Positions 42,868-51,353 of a DNA stretch of 64,000 bases are shown piece by piece. The translations under genes were made by a program, and so were the position numbers. Position 1 is the stretch's first letter, and every line of letters begins with the position of its first letter. Under the pieces are notes generated by a model. It did not search any database, had not been told where the DNA came from, and saw only the letters and a program-made list of their open reading frames with translations. Source of the stretch: Labrenzia sp. THAF82 (GTDB taxonomy: Bacteria; Pseudomonadota; Alphaproteobacteria; Rhizobiales; Stappiaceae); NCBI RefSeq assembly GCF_009363435.1, contig NZ_CP045354.1, positions 6,042,501 to 6,106,500 of the forward strand, given 5' to 3'.

Positions 42868-43607
42868 TCTGGGACTGGCTGCTCTCCCCGGCGGACCCGG
42901 CCCGGGCCCATGATGTGGGAGTGGCCTTGTCCTGGCACGCCCGCACCATGGTCCTCGGCTGGGGAGTGCTGGCACCATCGGCGGTGATCGCCGCGCGATA
43001 TTTCAAGGTGCTGCCGGGGCAGAAATGGCCGAAGGAACTGGACAACAAGACCTGGTGGCGCTGGCACTGGATATCGCAAAGCCTGGTTCTGGTGCTATCC
43101 GCCATTGGCCTCGGCCTGATTCTGGTGTCGGAACAAAATACCGGGGCAGCTATTCTGCACCGAACCTTCGGCTACAGCGTTTTGGTGCTTGGTCTCTTCC
43201 AGGCGCTTTCCGGTCTGTTGCGCGGCAGCAAAGGCGGACCGACCAGCCGTGCTGCAGACGGCTCATTGCGTGGTGACCACTATGACATGACGCTGCGCAG
43301 GCAACTCTTCGAGACCTATCACAAGCTTTTGGGTTACATCGCATTGATCCTGATGATAGGTGCATTTGTCAGTGGTCTCTGGCAGGCAAATGCTCCCAAA
43401 TGGATGTGGATTTTTCTGTCATCGTGGTGGCTGGGCTTGCTCTTTGTGGCCTTTGTCCTTGAAAAAAGAGGCTGGGCCTTTGACACCTATCAGGCGATTT
43501 GGGGGCCCGACCCGTCTCACCCGGGCAATCGGATGACAAGGCTCAAGGACAAGGTGCAAGCGCCTCATTCCAGCATTGGGCCTTATAGCAAGAAGCGAGA
43601 TATGTAA
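42864..43607 (+). CDS. Cytochrome b561-type membrane protein
   Basis: 247 residues with about five to six hydrophobic segments. Candidate haem histidines lie in SWHARTMVLGWGVLAP (about 25), RWHWISQSL (about 68), AILHRTFGYSVLVLG (about 95) and FETYHKLLGYIALIL (about 150), spaced as in cytochrome b561 / ferric-reductase-like transmembrane domains. It would move electrons across the membrane. ATG overlaps the permease stop (ATGA), and its stop overlaps the SMP-30 start, so it is made with the sugar importer. The partner is unknown; a periplasmic sugar oxidation coupled to quinone is one possibility. Confidence 0.72.
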   Translation: MIWDWLLSPADPARAHDVGVALSWHARTMVLGWGVLAPSAVIAARYFKVLPGQKWPKELDNKTWWRWHWISQSLVLVLSAIGLGLILVSEQNTGAAILHRTFGYSVLVLGLFQALSGLLRGSKGGPTSRAADGSLRGDHYDMTLRRQLFETYHKLLGYIALILMIGAFVSGLWQANAPKWMWIFLSSWWLGLLFVAFVLEKRGWAFDTYQAIWGPDPSHPGNRMTRLKDKVQAPHSSIGPYSKKRDM

Positions 43608-44533
43608 TGTTCGGCGTGCTTGAAGGAACCGGATTTGAAGTCATCGAACCCGAGTTCGCAGCCTGCTTTATCGGTCATGCAAGGGTTGAACGGCTGTGGA
43701 CCGGTGCCAGATGGTCCGAAGGCCCTGCCTGGTTTCCGGCAGGCCGCTATCTGGTCTGGTCGGATATTCCGAACAATCGGATGATGCGATGGGACGAAAC
43801 TGATGGTTCTGTCTCCGTCTTTCGCGCGCCGTCCAACAACTCAAACGGCAACACGACGGATAGACAGGGCCGCCTTGTCTCCTGTGAACACCTGACCCGG
43901 CGTGTGACGCGGACCGAACACGATGGATCCATCAAGGTTCTTGCCGACACGTGGGACGGCAAAAGGTTGAACTCGCCCAATGATGTCGTTGTGAAATCCG
44001 ATGGTTCGGTTTGGTTCACCGATCCTTCCTACGGCATTCTGATGGACTATGAAGGCGAACGCGCGGAGAGTGAAATCGGAGCCTGCCACGTCTACCGTGC
44101 AGACCCTGACACCGGCATCGTCGAGACGGTTTCCACCGACTTCGTCAAGCCGAATGGCCTGGCCTTTTCTCCGGATGAAAAGTCCCTGTTCATCGCCGAC
44201 ACGGGCGGGACCCACCAGGAAGACGGGCCGGCGCATATCCGGAAATTCGAGATCGGCAGCGACGGCAAGACGCTTCACGGCGGCGAGGTTTTCGCACACT
44301 GCACCAACGGCTTCTTCGATGGTTTCCGGTTCGACAGGGATGGCCGCATCTGGACATCCGCCGCCGACGGCGTCCACTGCCTCAATCCCCGTGGGGACCT
44401 CATCGGCAAGATCCACATCCCCGAAATCGTCTCCAACGTCTGCTTCGGCGGCGACAAACTCAACCGCCTGTTCATCACCGGCACAAGTTCACTCTATTCG
44501 GTTTATCTGAATGTAAATGGGGTTGGGATCTGA
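43607..44533 (+). CDS. SMP-30 / gluconolactonase family protein
   Basis: 308 residues, six-bladed propeller. Metal ligands expected in the family are visible: Glu-38 in WSEGPAWFP, Asn in LNSPNDVVVK, and Asp in LFIADTGG. FTDPSYGI is another family stretch. These enzymes open sugar lactones to aldonic acids. No signal peptide, so probably cytoplasmic. Last gene of the CUT1 operon; ATG overlaps the b561 stop. With the gluconate/idonate genes upstream it suggests import of a lactone or of a sugar oxidised to one. Confidence 0.87.
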   Translation: MFGVLEGTGFEVIEPEFAACFIGHARVERLWTGARWSEGPAWFPAGRYLVWSDIPNNRMMRWDETDGSVSVFRAPSNNSNGNTTDRQGRLVSCEHLTRRVTRTEHDGSIKVLADTWDGKRLNSPNDVVVKSDGSVWFTDPSYGILMDYEGERAESEIGACHVYRADPDTGIVETVSTDFVKPNGLAFSPDEKSLFIADTGGTHQEDGPAHIRKFEIGSDGKTLHGGEVFAHCTNGFFDGFRFDRDGRIWTSAADGVHCLNPRGDLIGKIHIPEIVSNVCFGGDKLNRLFITGTSSLYSVYLNVNGVGI

Positions 44534-44773
44534 GCGTTAAACGTAGGCAAATCAAAAAAAGCAGAACGGAAACGCTCAAAGGCCAAATAGTACTATTCTT
44601 CAACCTCAAGCCTTGTGACGGTCAACAATTTCGCAAAAACAGTAACCTAGTCACTACACCTGTGGAATCCAGATGCAAGGCTTGCACGGTCTCAGTCCGT
44701 TGCAAGCAAGCATCTCAGAAGCTTATCCATTTTACTCCAATTTCGGTAGCTCGTTGGCACCAGCCACCTAGCA

Positions 44774-45169
44774 TTACTGATGCATATCCGCATAACAGAC
44801 GGCCTGGAGTTTGTTTCCGTCCGGGTCTCGAACATAGGCAGCGTAATAATTGTCCCCATAGTGTGGACGCCTACCAGGTTCACCTTCGCAGCTTCCTCCC
44901 AAGCGCAATGCGGCTTGGTGGAAAGCTCTGACGGCTTCGTTCGTTTCAGCGACGAACGCAACGTGAGTGCCATTTCCCCAGGTGGCTGGCCGACCATCTT
45001 CGGGCGGATAGAGATAAATGGTTGGCATGCCGCCTTTTTCATAAGCCGGCGGCTTACCGGGTGGCTTGGGCAGTCTTTCGAAACCAAGGACCCCAAGAAC
45101 TTTATCGTAGAAACCACCAGCACGTTCGATATCGTTGGTGCCGAGCGTGATATGACTGATCACTGACAT
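44774..45169 (-). CDS. VOC / glyoxalase-fold protein
   Basis: 131 residues. VISHITLGTNDIERAGGFYDKVLGVLGF at the start, HVAFVAETNEAVRAFHQAALRLGG in the middle and YVRDPDGNKLQAVCY at the end are the standard VOC landmarks. Metal-ligand candidates are His-6 and the late Glu/Gln positions. Substrate unknown. AGGAG before the ATG. It stands alone between the sugar operon and ubiX. Confidence 0.83.
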   Translation of the reverse strand: MSVISHITLGTNDIERAGGFYDKVLGVLGFERLPKPPGKPPAYEKGGMPTIYLYPPEDGRPATWGNGTHVAFVAETNEAVRAFHQAALRLGGSCEGEPGRRPHYGDNYYAAYVRDPDGNKLQAVCYADMHQ

Positions 45170-45297
45170 TGTTGTTTCTCCTGAAAAAGAGGAGAATAAA
45201 ACAAGAACAAAATAGATTCAACGGCTCTCAGATGTTCCGGCGGCAACCAGCAATCCGGGTTCAAGGTGCCTACCGGGTTGTCCGTTTCTGGCCATCG

Positions 45298-45918
45298 TCA
45301 AGCTGGCTCAGATCCTTTCAGCAAGGGGCTGACAACCTGCTCAGTGGCACCCTGCCATCTGCGCAGGTTTGCCTGTGGATCGATACCGGCAGTTGCCAGG
45401 GCTCTGGCGGCGGTCTGGCGGACAAGATCGTCCAGATCGGTCAATCCGGCATAAAAGGGCGGCACGGGCGGCGAGACGATTGCTCCCATGCGCGTTACTT
45501 TCAGCATGGCTTCCAGGTGTCCTTCGTGGAGTGGCGTTTCGCGGGCCAATAGAACAAGAGGCCGACGCTCTTTCAGCGTCACATCCGCAGCGCGGCACAA
45601 GAGCCCTTCGCCTGTTCCATAGGCGATCGAGGCAAGACTTCGCATGGAACATGGTGCAACCAGCATTGCGTCCATTGAGAACGACCCACTTGCGACAGGT
45701 GCAAAAAGATCCGACTGCGGATGTTCAACTGTCGCCAATGCACCGATCTGCTCGCGGCCATCTGGACCCAGTTCGTGATCGATTGTGTGTTCCGCCCCGC
45801 GGGTAACGATGACATATCGTTCAACCTGAAGGGCCGCCAACATGCGCAGCATCTCAAGTGCAATTGCAGCGCCCGACGCCCCGGATATGCCGATGATGAC
45901 GCGTCTGGATGAAGTCAT
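45298..45918 (-). CDS. ubiX: Flavin prenyltransferase UbiX
   Basis: 206 residues. GISGASGAAIALEML at the start, the MDAMLVAPCSMRSLASIAYG segment, and LKERRPLVLLARETPLHEGHLEAMLKVTRMGA are diagnostic. It makes prenylated FMN, the cofactor UbiD needs for decarboxylation of 4-hydroxy-3-polyprenylbenzoate in ubiquinone synthesis. The ATG at 45918 overlaps the ubiD stop (ATGA), so the pair is co-translated. Confidence 0.93.
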   Translation of the reverse strand: MTSSRRVIIGISGASGAAIALEMLRMLAALQVERYVIVTRGAEHTIDHELGPDGREQIGALATVEHPQSDLFAPVASGSFSMDAMLVAPCSMRSLASIAYGTGEGLLCRAADVTLKERRPLVLLARETPLHEGHLEAMLKVTRMGAIVSPPVPPFYAGLTDLDDLVRQTAARALATAGIDPQANLRRWQGATEQVVSPLLKGSEPA

Positions 45919-47426
45919 AGTCTTGGGGATTCCACACACTTAGGAGAATTCAGTTTGCGGAAGAGACCTTCCGCTCGCGTTTCCACATCCCGCGGCATCA
46001 CAAGTTTCTTCGAAAATGGCCGCGCGGTTTCTGAACCGATCTTGATGGTTGCATCCAACCCGAGTTTACCGCCCAGGCCTTCTCTTGGACTTGCAAAATC
46101 GAGCTGGTCAACCGGCGTGGAGTTGAGAACAAGAAGATCGCGTTCCGGGTCGGATCGGGTCGCGACGGCCCACATCACCTCGTCCCAGTTTCGAATGTCG
46201 ATGTCGGCGTCGACCACAATGACGTATTTGGTCATCGAGAATTGCGGCAGCAACGACCAGAAACCCATCATCGCGCGTCGTGCCTGTCCCGGATATGACT
46301 TGTCGATCTTGAGAATGGCGAACCGGTAGGAACAGGTCGCCGGTGGCAGAAAGACATCCAGAATTTCCGGCAAGGCCTGCTGCAGGATCGGGCGAAAGAG
46401 ATCTGTCATGGCCTCGCCGATAACCGATGGTTCGTCGGGTGCACGCCCTGTGAAGGTCGACAGATAAACCGCATTTTCGCGCATGCGGAGCGCCTTCAGG
46501 TGAAAGACCGGATAATCGGCAGGGTCATTGTAATAGCCGGTGTGATCACCGAATGGACCCTCGACAGCCGTCTCATCAGGATGGATCTCACCTTCCAGTA
46601 TGATTTCCGCGCCTTCTGGAACATGCATCTGAATGCTGCGGCAGGGCGCAAGACGCGCGGGCCTGCCGTTAAAAATGCCAGCGAGCGCCAGTTCACTGAT
46701 ATTGCCCGGAGCCGGGATCACGGCGGCAAGAAGTGTCGCTGGATCGCAACCGATGACGACGGCAACGGGCATCGCTTGGCCCTTGCCCTGCCATTGCCTG
46801 TAGTGCTGCGCCCCACCGCGAAACGGTAGCCAGCGCACGATGGCACGTTGGCCGTCCAGAACCTGCATTCGGTAAATGCCCAGATTATAGAGCCGTGGAT
46901 CGTCTTCGCCGGGTGGCCTTGTGATGACAAGCCCCCAGGTGATCAGCGGTCCGGCGTCTTCCGGCCAACAGGTCTGAACGGGTAGGCTCGAAAGGTTCGG
47001 CGCAACATCATGCAGATATTTGGAGGCAGCAACTTTTTTGGGACGGGTGTTCCACCCGGCTTTGGCCACAGGAAACAGGCTTGGCAGATCACGCAGAGAC
47101 GCCGGGGGTTCTGGCGCGCGCAATGCGGCCAGAAACCGTCCCAGGTCCGGCAATTGATCAGGATGGACGCCAAGACCGTTTGCGACCCTTTTTCGCGTCC
47201 CGAAAATGTTCACAAGCAGGGATGCGGCAAATTGCACCCGGGCCCCGCTACTGGGAGCCTTCAGCAGCAATGCAGGCCCACCGTCACGGATGACCCGCTG
47301 GTGCAAAGCTGTCGCTTCCAGATGAATATCAACGGGTTCAGAAAGTTGTTTCAGCTCCTCTTCGGAAGCTAAAAACGTCATAAATTCCTGAAGGTTATGA
47401 AATTTCGGCAAGTCACGGCCGGACAT
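45915..47426 (-). CDS. ubiD: 4-hydroxy-3-polyprenylbenzoate decarboxylase UbiD
   Basis: 503 residues, matching E. coli UbiD (497). DPRLYNLGIYRMQV, the GDHTGYYNDPADYPVFHLKAL stretch carrying the prFMN-site Glu/Arg/Glu set, and FSMTKYVIVVDADIDIRNWDEVMWA are family landmarks. Cytoplasmic; third step of ubiquinone ring modification. Divergent from ubiT across a 165-base region with an FNR/Dnr-type box. Confidence 0.93.
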   Translation of the reverse strand: MSGRDLPKFHNLQEFMTFLASEEELKQLSEPVDIHLEATALHQRVIRDGGPALLLKAPSSGARVQFAASLLVNIFGTRKRVANGLGVHPDQLPDLGRFLAALRAPEPPASLRDLPSLFPVAKAGWNTRPKKVAASKYLHDVAPNLSSLPVQTCWPEDAGPLITWGLVITRPPGEDDPRLYNLGIYRMQVLDGQRAIVRWLPFRGGAQHYRQWQGKGQAMPVAVVIGCDPATLLAAVIPAPGNISELALAGIFNGRPARLAPCRSIQMHVPEGAEIILEGEIHPDETAVEGPFGDHTGYYNDPADYPVFHLKALRMRENAVYLSTFTGRAPDEPSVIGEAMTDLFRPILQQALPEILDVFLPPATCSYRFAILKIDKSYPGQARRAMMGFWSLLPQFSMTKYVIVVDADIDIRNWDEVMWAVATRSDPERDLLVLNSTPVDQLDFASPREGLGGKLGLDATIKIGSETARPFSKKLVMPRDVETRAEGLFRKLNSPKCVESPRL

Positions 47427-47525
47427 CGTATCGCTTTGCTGTCAAAGGAGTTTTCAAGCATTTAGCTCCGATGCTTATGCCCTCACTCAAGACGATCGAT
47501 TGTCCTGAACGGACGCGATTGAACC

Positions 47526-47539
47526 TTGATCTTTGTCAA
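47526..47539. promoter_or_regulatory. FNR/Dnr-type box between ubiD and ubiT
   Basis: TTGATCTTTGTCAA matches TTGAT-N4-ATCAA with one mismatch. It is centred about 60 bases before the ubiT start and 106 before ubiD. Control by an FNR/Dnr-type activator under low oxygen would suit genes for O2-independent quinone synthesis. Confidence 0.65.
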
Positions 47540-47591
47540 GTCATTCGGGCGTTTGCGCGAATTACATTCAGCGCTGAAAGTGAGACCCCAA

Positions 47592-48155
47592 ATGCAAACC
47601 ACTGCGCCTGCCCTCAGTCTGCCCCCCCTTATTTCAACCTTGATCGCTCCCTTGCCGAAAACGCCGATGGAGGTTCTTCTGACAAGGTTCACGCGGCGCC
47701 TGTTAGCGCGCAGACCGGAGCTGCTTCAAAGGCTAGGTGCTGTTGTCAAAGTGCCGATCGCCATTGTTCCAGATGACATGCCACATGCATTTCTTCTGTC
47801 TTTGGACAATGACAAATCCAACGTCGAAATCTGCAACAAGGACCAAATCACGCGAGCCAAGGCTGTTGTCAGGGCACCCTTCCTGGTCCTATTGGGACTG
47901 CTTGATGGAACATATGACGCCGATGCCCTGTTCTTCACGCGGGACCTTAGAATCGAGGGCAGGACCGAACATGTGTTGGCACTGCGCAACACACTGGAAG
48001 AAGCTGATCTGACGCCTGGAGAATTTTTCGGTTTGAGTGGAAAACCGGCGCAGTGGATGAATGGCTTCAGCGGAACGTTGCTCGACAAAGCCAAGAGGCT
48101 AACCGGGAACCAAAGCCGGCACACCAGCTCTCTTGAGCAGGGCGGGCAGTGGTGA
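47592..48155 (+). CDS. ubiT: UbiT, SCP2-domain lipid-binding accessory protein
   Basis: 187 residues with an SCP2 fold: ARRPELLQRLGAVVKVPIAIVPDDMPHAFLLSL, then APFLVLLGLLDGTYDADALFFTRDLRIEGRTE. E. coli UbiT (YhbT) is similar and, with UbiU and UbiV, is required for oxygen-independent ubiquinone synthesis, probably holding the hydrophobic intermediate. Start at ATG 47592; a longer frame exists but would run over the FNR-type box. Followed directly by ubiU. Confidence 0.88.
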   Translation: MQTTAPALSLPPLISTLIAPLPKTPMEVLLTRFTRRLLARRPELLQRLGAVVKVPIAIVPDDMPHAFLLSLDNDKSNVEICNKDQITRAKAVVRAPFLVLLGLLDGTYDADALFFTRDLRIEGRTEHVLALRNTLEEADLTPGEFFGLSGKPAQWMNGFSGTLLDKAKRLTGNQSRHTSSLEQGGQW

Positions 48156-49159
48156 GCAGTGAAAAAACGCGGATGGAGCTTGTCTGCCCGGCCGGAACAC
48201 CTGCCGCATTGCGAGCGGCGGCGGACGCCGGTGCCGATGCCATCTATTGCGGGTTTGCCAATGAGACGAATGCCCGAAACTTTCCAGGCCTGAATTTCTC
48301 GCCGAAAGAGCTTGCTGAAGGTGTTGTCTATGCGCACGCAAAGGGCGCCAAGGTGCTTGTCGCAATCAATACATTTGCCAGGGCGGGCAGTATCGATCTC
48401 TGGCGCCACGCGGTGGATGATGCCGCGGCGTGTAACGCAGATGCAATCATAGCCGCCGATCTTGCCGTGCTTGAACACGCGGCTGAAAAGCACCCCGAGC
48501 GGCGGCTTCATTTGTCGGTACAGGCGGCAGCAAACTCACCTGAAGCAATCCATTTTTATGCCGATACGTTCGGCGTCAAGCGCGTGGTGCTACCCCGTGT
48601 TTTCTCAGTTCCGGAAATCGCAGCACTCAATCGGGACATCGACGTCGAAACCGAAGTGTTCGTCTTTGGCGGGCTTTGCGTTATGACCGAGGGTCGCTGT
48701 TCGCTGTCATCCTATGCAACTGGAAAGTCGCCCAACCTGACCGGGGTCTGCTCGCCGCCCGATCATGTCGATTATCGGGAAGACAAGTCGGGCCGGTTGC
48801 TGGCCCAACTCGGTGGTTTCACTATCGACAGTTTCGAAAAGGGAGCACCAGCAGGCTATCCGACACTGTGCAAGGGGCAGTTTTCTGCTGAAGGCCGGAC
48901 CGGCTATCTTTTTGAGGACCCGGTCAGCCTCAACGCATTCGAGTTGCTGGAAGACCTCTCAAAAGCCGGTGTCACAGCTCTGAAGATCGAAGGCAGACAA
49001 CGGGGCAAAGCCTATATCGCAGGCGTTGTAAGTGGTTTCAGACGCGCAGTGGACGGGCTTGCGACCGGCGCAGACGCGGGTCCGGCCATTGCCGCACTTA
49101 AATCGTTTTCCGAAGGCGGACGGCAGACCTCCGGTTCCTACAAGAAGACCTGGCGGTGA
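48149..49159 (+). CDS. ubiU: UbiU, [4Fe-4S] U32-family hydroxylase subunit
   Basis: 336 residues, peptidase U32 fold. Cysteines 177, 184, 201 and 241 keep the spacing of the four [4Fe-4S] ligands of E. coli UbiU (intervals 7, 17 and about 40). MELVCPAGTPAALRAAADAGADAIYCGF opens the barrel. UbiU pairs with UbiV to hydroxylate the ubiquinone ring without O2. GTG-GTG start overlapping the ubiT end by seven bases. Confidence 0.92.
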   Translation: MVSSEKTRMELVCPAGTPAALRAAADAGADAIYCGFANETNARNFPGLNFSPKELAEGVVYAHAKGAKVLVAINTFARAGSIDLWRHAVDDAAACNADAIIAADLAVLEHAAEKHPERRLHLSVQAAANSPEAIHFYADTFGVKRVVLPRVFSVPEIAALNRDIDVETEVFVFGGLCVMTEGRCSLSSYATGKSPNLTGVCSPPDHVDYREDKSGRLLAQLGGFTIDSFEKGAPAGYPTLCKGQFSAEGRTGYLFEDPVSLNAFELLEDLSKAGVTALKIEGRQRGKAYIAGVVSGFRRAVDGLATGADAGPAIAALKSFSEGGRQTSGSYKKTWR

Positions 49160-49163
49160 CAAT

Positions 49164-50075
49164 ATGACGGCGACAAAACGGATAGAACTTGCCCTTGGCC
49201 CCTGTTTCTTCAACTGGTCAGCGGACCAACTTCTCGATTTTTATGCTCGCATCGCCGATGAAACCGAGATCGACCGCGTCTATTTGGGCGAAGTTATCTG
49301 CGGCAAGCGCATGCCGTTTACAGATACTGTGTGGCCGCAAGCTATCGAACGACTGGAAAAGTCAGGCAAGACCGTTGTGCTGTCTACCCTTGCGCAGCCG
49401 GTCAACAAACGAGAACGCACAATTTTGAAGCAGCAAGCAGGCTACGACATGCCGATTGAAATCAACGACATGTCGCTTTTGCCGTCCAGAGAAGCTCGTC
49501 CGTTTACAGCCGGCCCCTTCTTGAATGTCTACAATGAGGCCAGCCTGGCGTTTCTTGCAAAACGGGGTGCGGTCTCTTGGTGTCCACCTGTTGAACTTCC
49601 TTTGGACTCCATTCAGCAGATTGCAGCTCTCGTACCTGAGGTCGAGATTGAATTATTCGCATTCGGCCGTCTGCCCCTGGCGCTTTCTTCCCGCTGCTAT
49701 CATGCAAGAGCTCACGGCCTCAGCAAGGACTCCTGCCAATTTATTTGTGAACGAGACCCGGATGGAATGGATGTCGCAACACTTGACGGAAAGCGCTTCC
49801 TGGCCGCGAACGGTATTCAAACGCTTTCCGATGCCTGTCACGTGGCAGCGCTGACCTCTGACCATCTCCACACGTCAGGGATCCAAAGACTGCGCCTTTC
49901 GCCGCACATGTCGGACATGGTTGCCGTCAGTAATGCGTTCCGTGAATTTCTGGATGGAGCGCTGGATGCTGCAGAGCTCGATGCGCAGCTGGAACGCCTG
50001 GCGCTGCCCGGTCCCTTGTGTAACGCTTATCTGAAAGGGGAAGCGGGATGGAAAAAGACATCTCTTCCGGCCTGA
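49164..50075 (+). CDS. ubiV: UbiV, [4Fe-4S] U32-family hydroxylase subunit
   Basis: 303 residues. Cys-46, 178, 191 and 195 (last three in SSRCYHARAHGLSKDSCQFIC) reproduce the cluster pattern of E. coli UbiV (spacing 13 and 4). Partner of UbiU in O2-independent ring hydroxylation. The ATG at 49164 is four bases after ubiU; longer frames upstream overlap ubiU. The last 28 bases overlap the next small gene. Confidence 0.92.
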   Translation: MTATKRIELALGPCFFNWSADQLLDFYARIADETEIDRVYLGEVICGKRMPFTDTVWPQAIERLEKSGKTVVLSTLAQPVNKRERTILKQQAGYDMPIEINDMSLLPSREARPFTAGPFLNVYNEASLAFLAKRGAVSWCPPVELPLDSIQQIAALVPEVEIELFAFGRLPLALSSRCYHARAHGLSKDSCQFICERDPDGMDVATLDGKRFLAANGIQTLSDACHVAALTSDHLHTSGIQRLRLSPHMSDMVAVSNAFREFLDGALDAAELDAQLERLALPGPLCNAYLKGEAGWKKTSLPA

Positions 50076-50428
50076 ATTCCGAAACATATGAAAAAGAGCA
50101 CAATCTGATCGAGCAGATCCATCGCGAACTGTCGGGCCTGGACATGCCTTGCACCTGCAAGTCCGAACTTGATCGCACGATCGTGGCGATTGAGGCCTGG
50201 CGTCAACGCAAGGCGCGCAAGGAACTTGTCGACAGCATTCGCGAAGATTATCACAACCTGGTTTCCGGCATCTCGTTCCTGACCGAGTTGGAAAATATCG
50301 ACCGGCTCGAACTCACACCGGAAGAGCTTTACGATCATGCCGAAAGTCTGAAGTTTCTGGCAGACCTTGCGGACCGGTGTGCGGATCGGCTGGTCGGGCT
50401 GTCGACCATTTCCAAGATCATGAAATAA
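50048..50428 (+). CDS. Hypothetical protein coupled to ubiV
   Basis: 126 residues, acidic and mostly helical: EHNLIEQIHRELSGLDMPC near the start, KSELDRTIVAIEAWRQRKARKELVDSI in the middle, LTPEELYDHAESLKFLADLADRC later. No membrane span, no signal. CTC at residues 35-37 and one late Cys are the only cysteines. Start overlaps ubiV by 28 bases with AAAGGGGAAGCGGG in front, so it is co-translated with the ubiTUV operon. I do not recognise a family. It may be an accessory factor of the anaerobic ubiquinone complex or of denitrification. Confidence 0.7.
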   Translation: MEKDISSGLNSETYEKEHNLIEQIHRELSGLDMPCTCKSELDRTIVAIEAWRQRKARKELVDSIREDYHNLVSGISFLTELENIDRLELTPEELYDHAESLKFLADLADRCADRLVGLSTISKIMK

Positions 50429-50465
50429 GAGCGCGCATCTGAATAGTTCCGTTCAAGCGGCCACT

Positions 50466-51152
50466 TCAGGCAAACGGATCAACACCGATGAGATAGGGAT
50501 GGAGACCTGCCAGGACGACATAGGTTATGGCGGCCAGCAGCCCCCTGACCAGAAGGCTCAGCCAATCAACATCATGCGCACCTTGAGCCTCGTTCATCGC
50601 GCGCACCAGCCTTTGCCAGTCAGGGCCCATTTCACGCTGGCGGCGCTTGTCGATCATCTTCATGCCAAGCAGTGAGAACACTGCAAATGCACCAAACAGG
50701 ATCACATGAGCGAGGTTGCCATTGGGAACCAGATGGGCAACCGACCAAATCAGGAGCGCAACAAGAACCGGATGGCGGACCCATTTCACCAAGCCGGGTC
50801 TGGCGGCGTCGAACCGATCGTTCCGCATGCCGCCAAACGAAAACGGATTTGGCACGCCAACGCCAAATGCCAGGATCACGCAAAATGGTACCATCGCAAT
50901 GAGTGGTACCCAATTCTGCCAGGGAGACCATGCCCAGATCTCGACATAGGGGGCATCGCGTGCAGCAACAATCAGCCACCAAAGGATCGCCAGCGACAGG
51001 ACTGAATAGCAGAGCGTGAACCCGGCCGGTGTCAAAGCCCTGACAAGAAGGGGGCGGACAGGCGGGCGGACAAGAACCATATGCGACGCGAAAAAGACAG
51101 CAAAGGCAACGATATAGTTGGTCCAACCGGTCTCTGTCATTGGCGTTTCCAT
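50466..51152 (-). CDS. nnrU: NnrU family membrane protein
   Basis: 228 residues, about six hydrophobic segments. RHPVLVALLIWSVAHLVPNGNLAHVILFG with RRQREMGPDWQRL is the NnrU signature, related to the isoprenylcysteine methyltransferase / NnrU fold. Encoded with denitrification genes in many alphaproteobacteria; the exact activity is not known. Divergent from nnrS, with an FNR/NnrR-type box in between. A second Met (MTETG) four codons in could be the start. Confidence 0.9.
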   Translation of the reverse strand: METPMTETGWTNYIVAFAVFFASHMVLVRPPVRPLLVRALTPAGFTLCYSVLSLAILWWLIVAARDAPYVEIWAWSPWQNWVPLIAMVPFCVILAFGVGVPNPFSFGGMRNDRFDAARPGLVKWVRHPVLVALLIWSVAHLVPNGNLAHVILFGAFAVFSLLGMKMIDKRRQREMGPDWQRLVRAMNEAQGAHDVDWLSLLVRGLLAAITYVVLAGLHPYLIGVDPFA

Positions 51153-51236
51153 ACCTTAAAGGCGCTGCATTCATCTCCGGCATACCCGGAACCCAGAGAA
51201 CTTTCACCAATTTAAAGTCGTCGGTTTCAGATCAGC

Positions 51237-51250
51237 TTGACGATGATCAA
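51237..51250. promoter_or_regulatory. FNR/NnrR-type box between nnrU and nnrS
   Basis: TTGACGATGATCAA fits TTGAY-N4-RTCAA. It is centred about 92 bases from nnrU and 110 from nnrS, in the shared divergent region. Confidence 0.7.
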
Positions 51251-51353
51251 GAACTTCACGGCTCAGGCCTGTGACCATAGGGCTTTGTTGTAACGATCCG
51301 CTTTAGGGCTCCGGAACCGACCTTTGTCGGTTGTGCATTCAAGAGGCAGCTTC

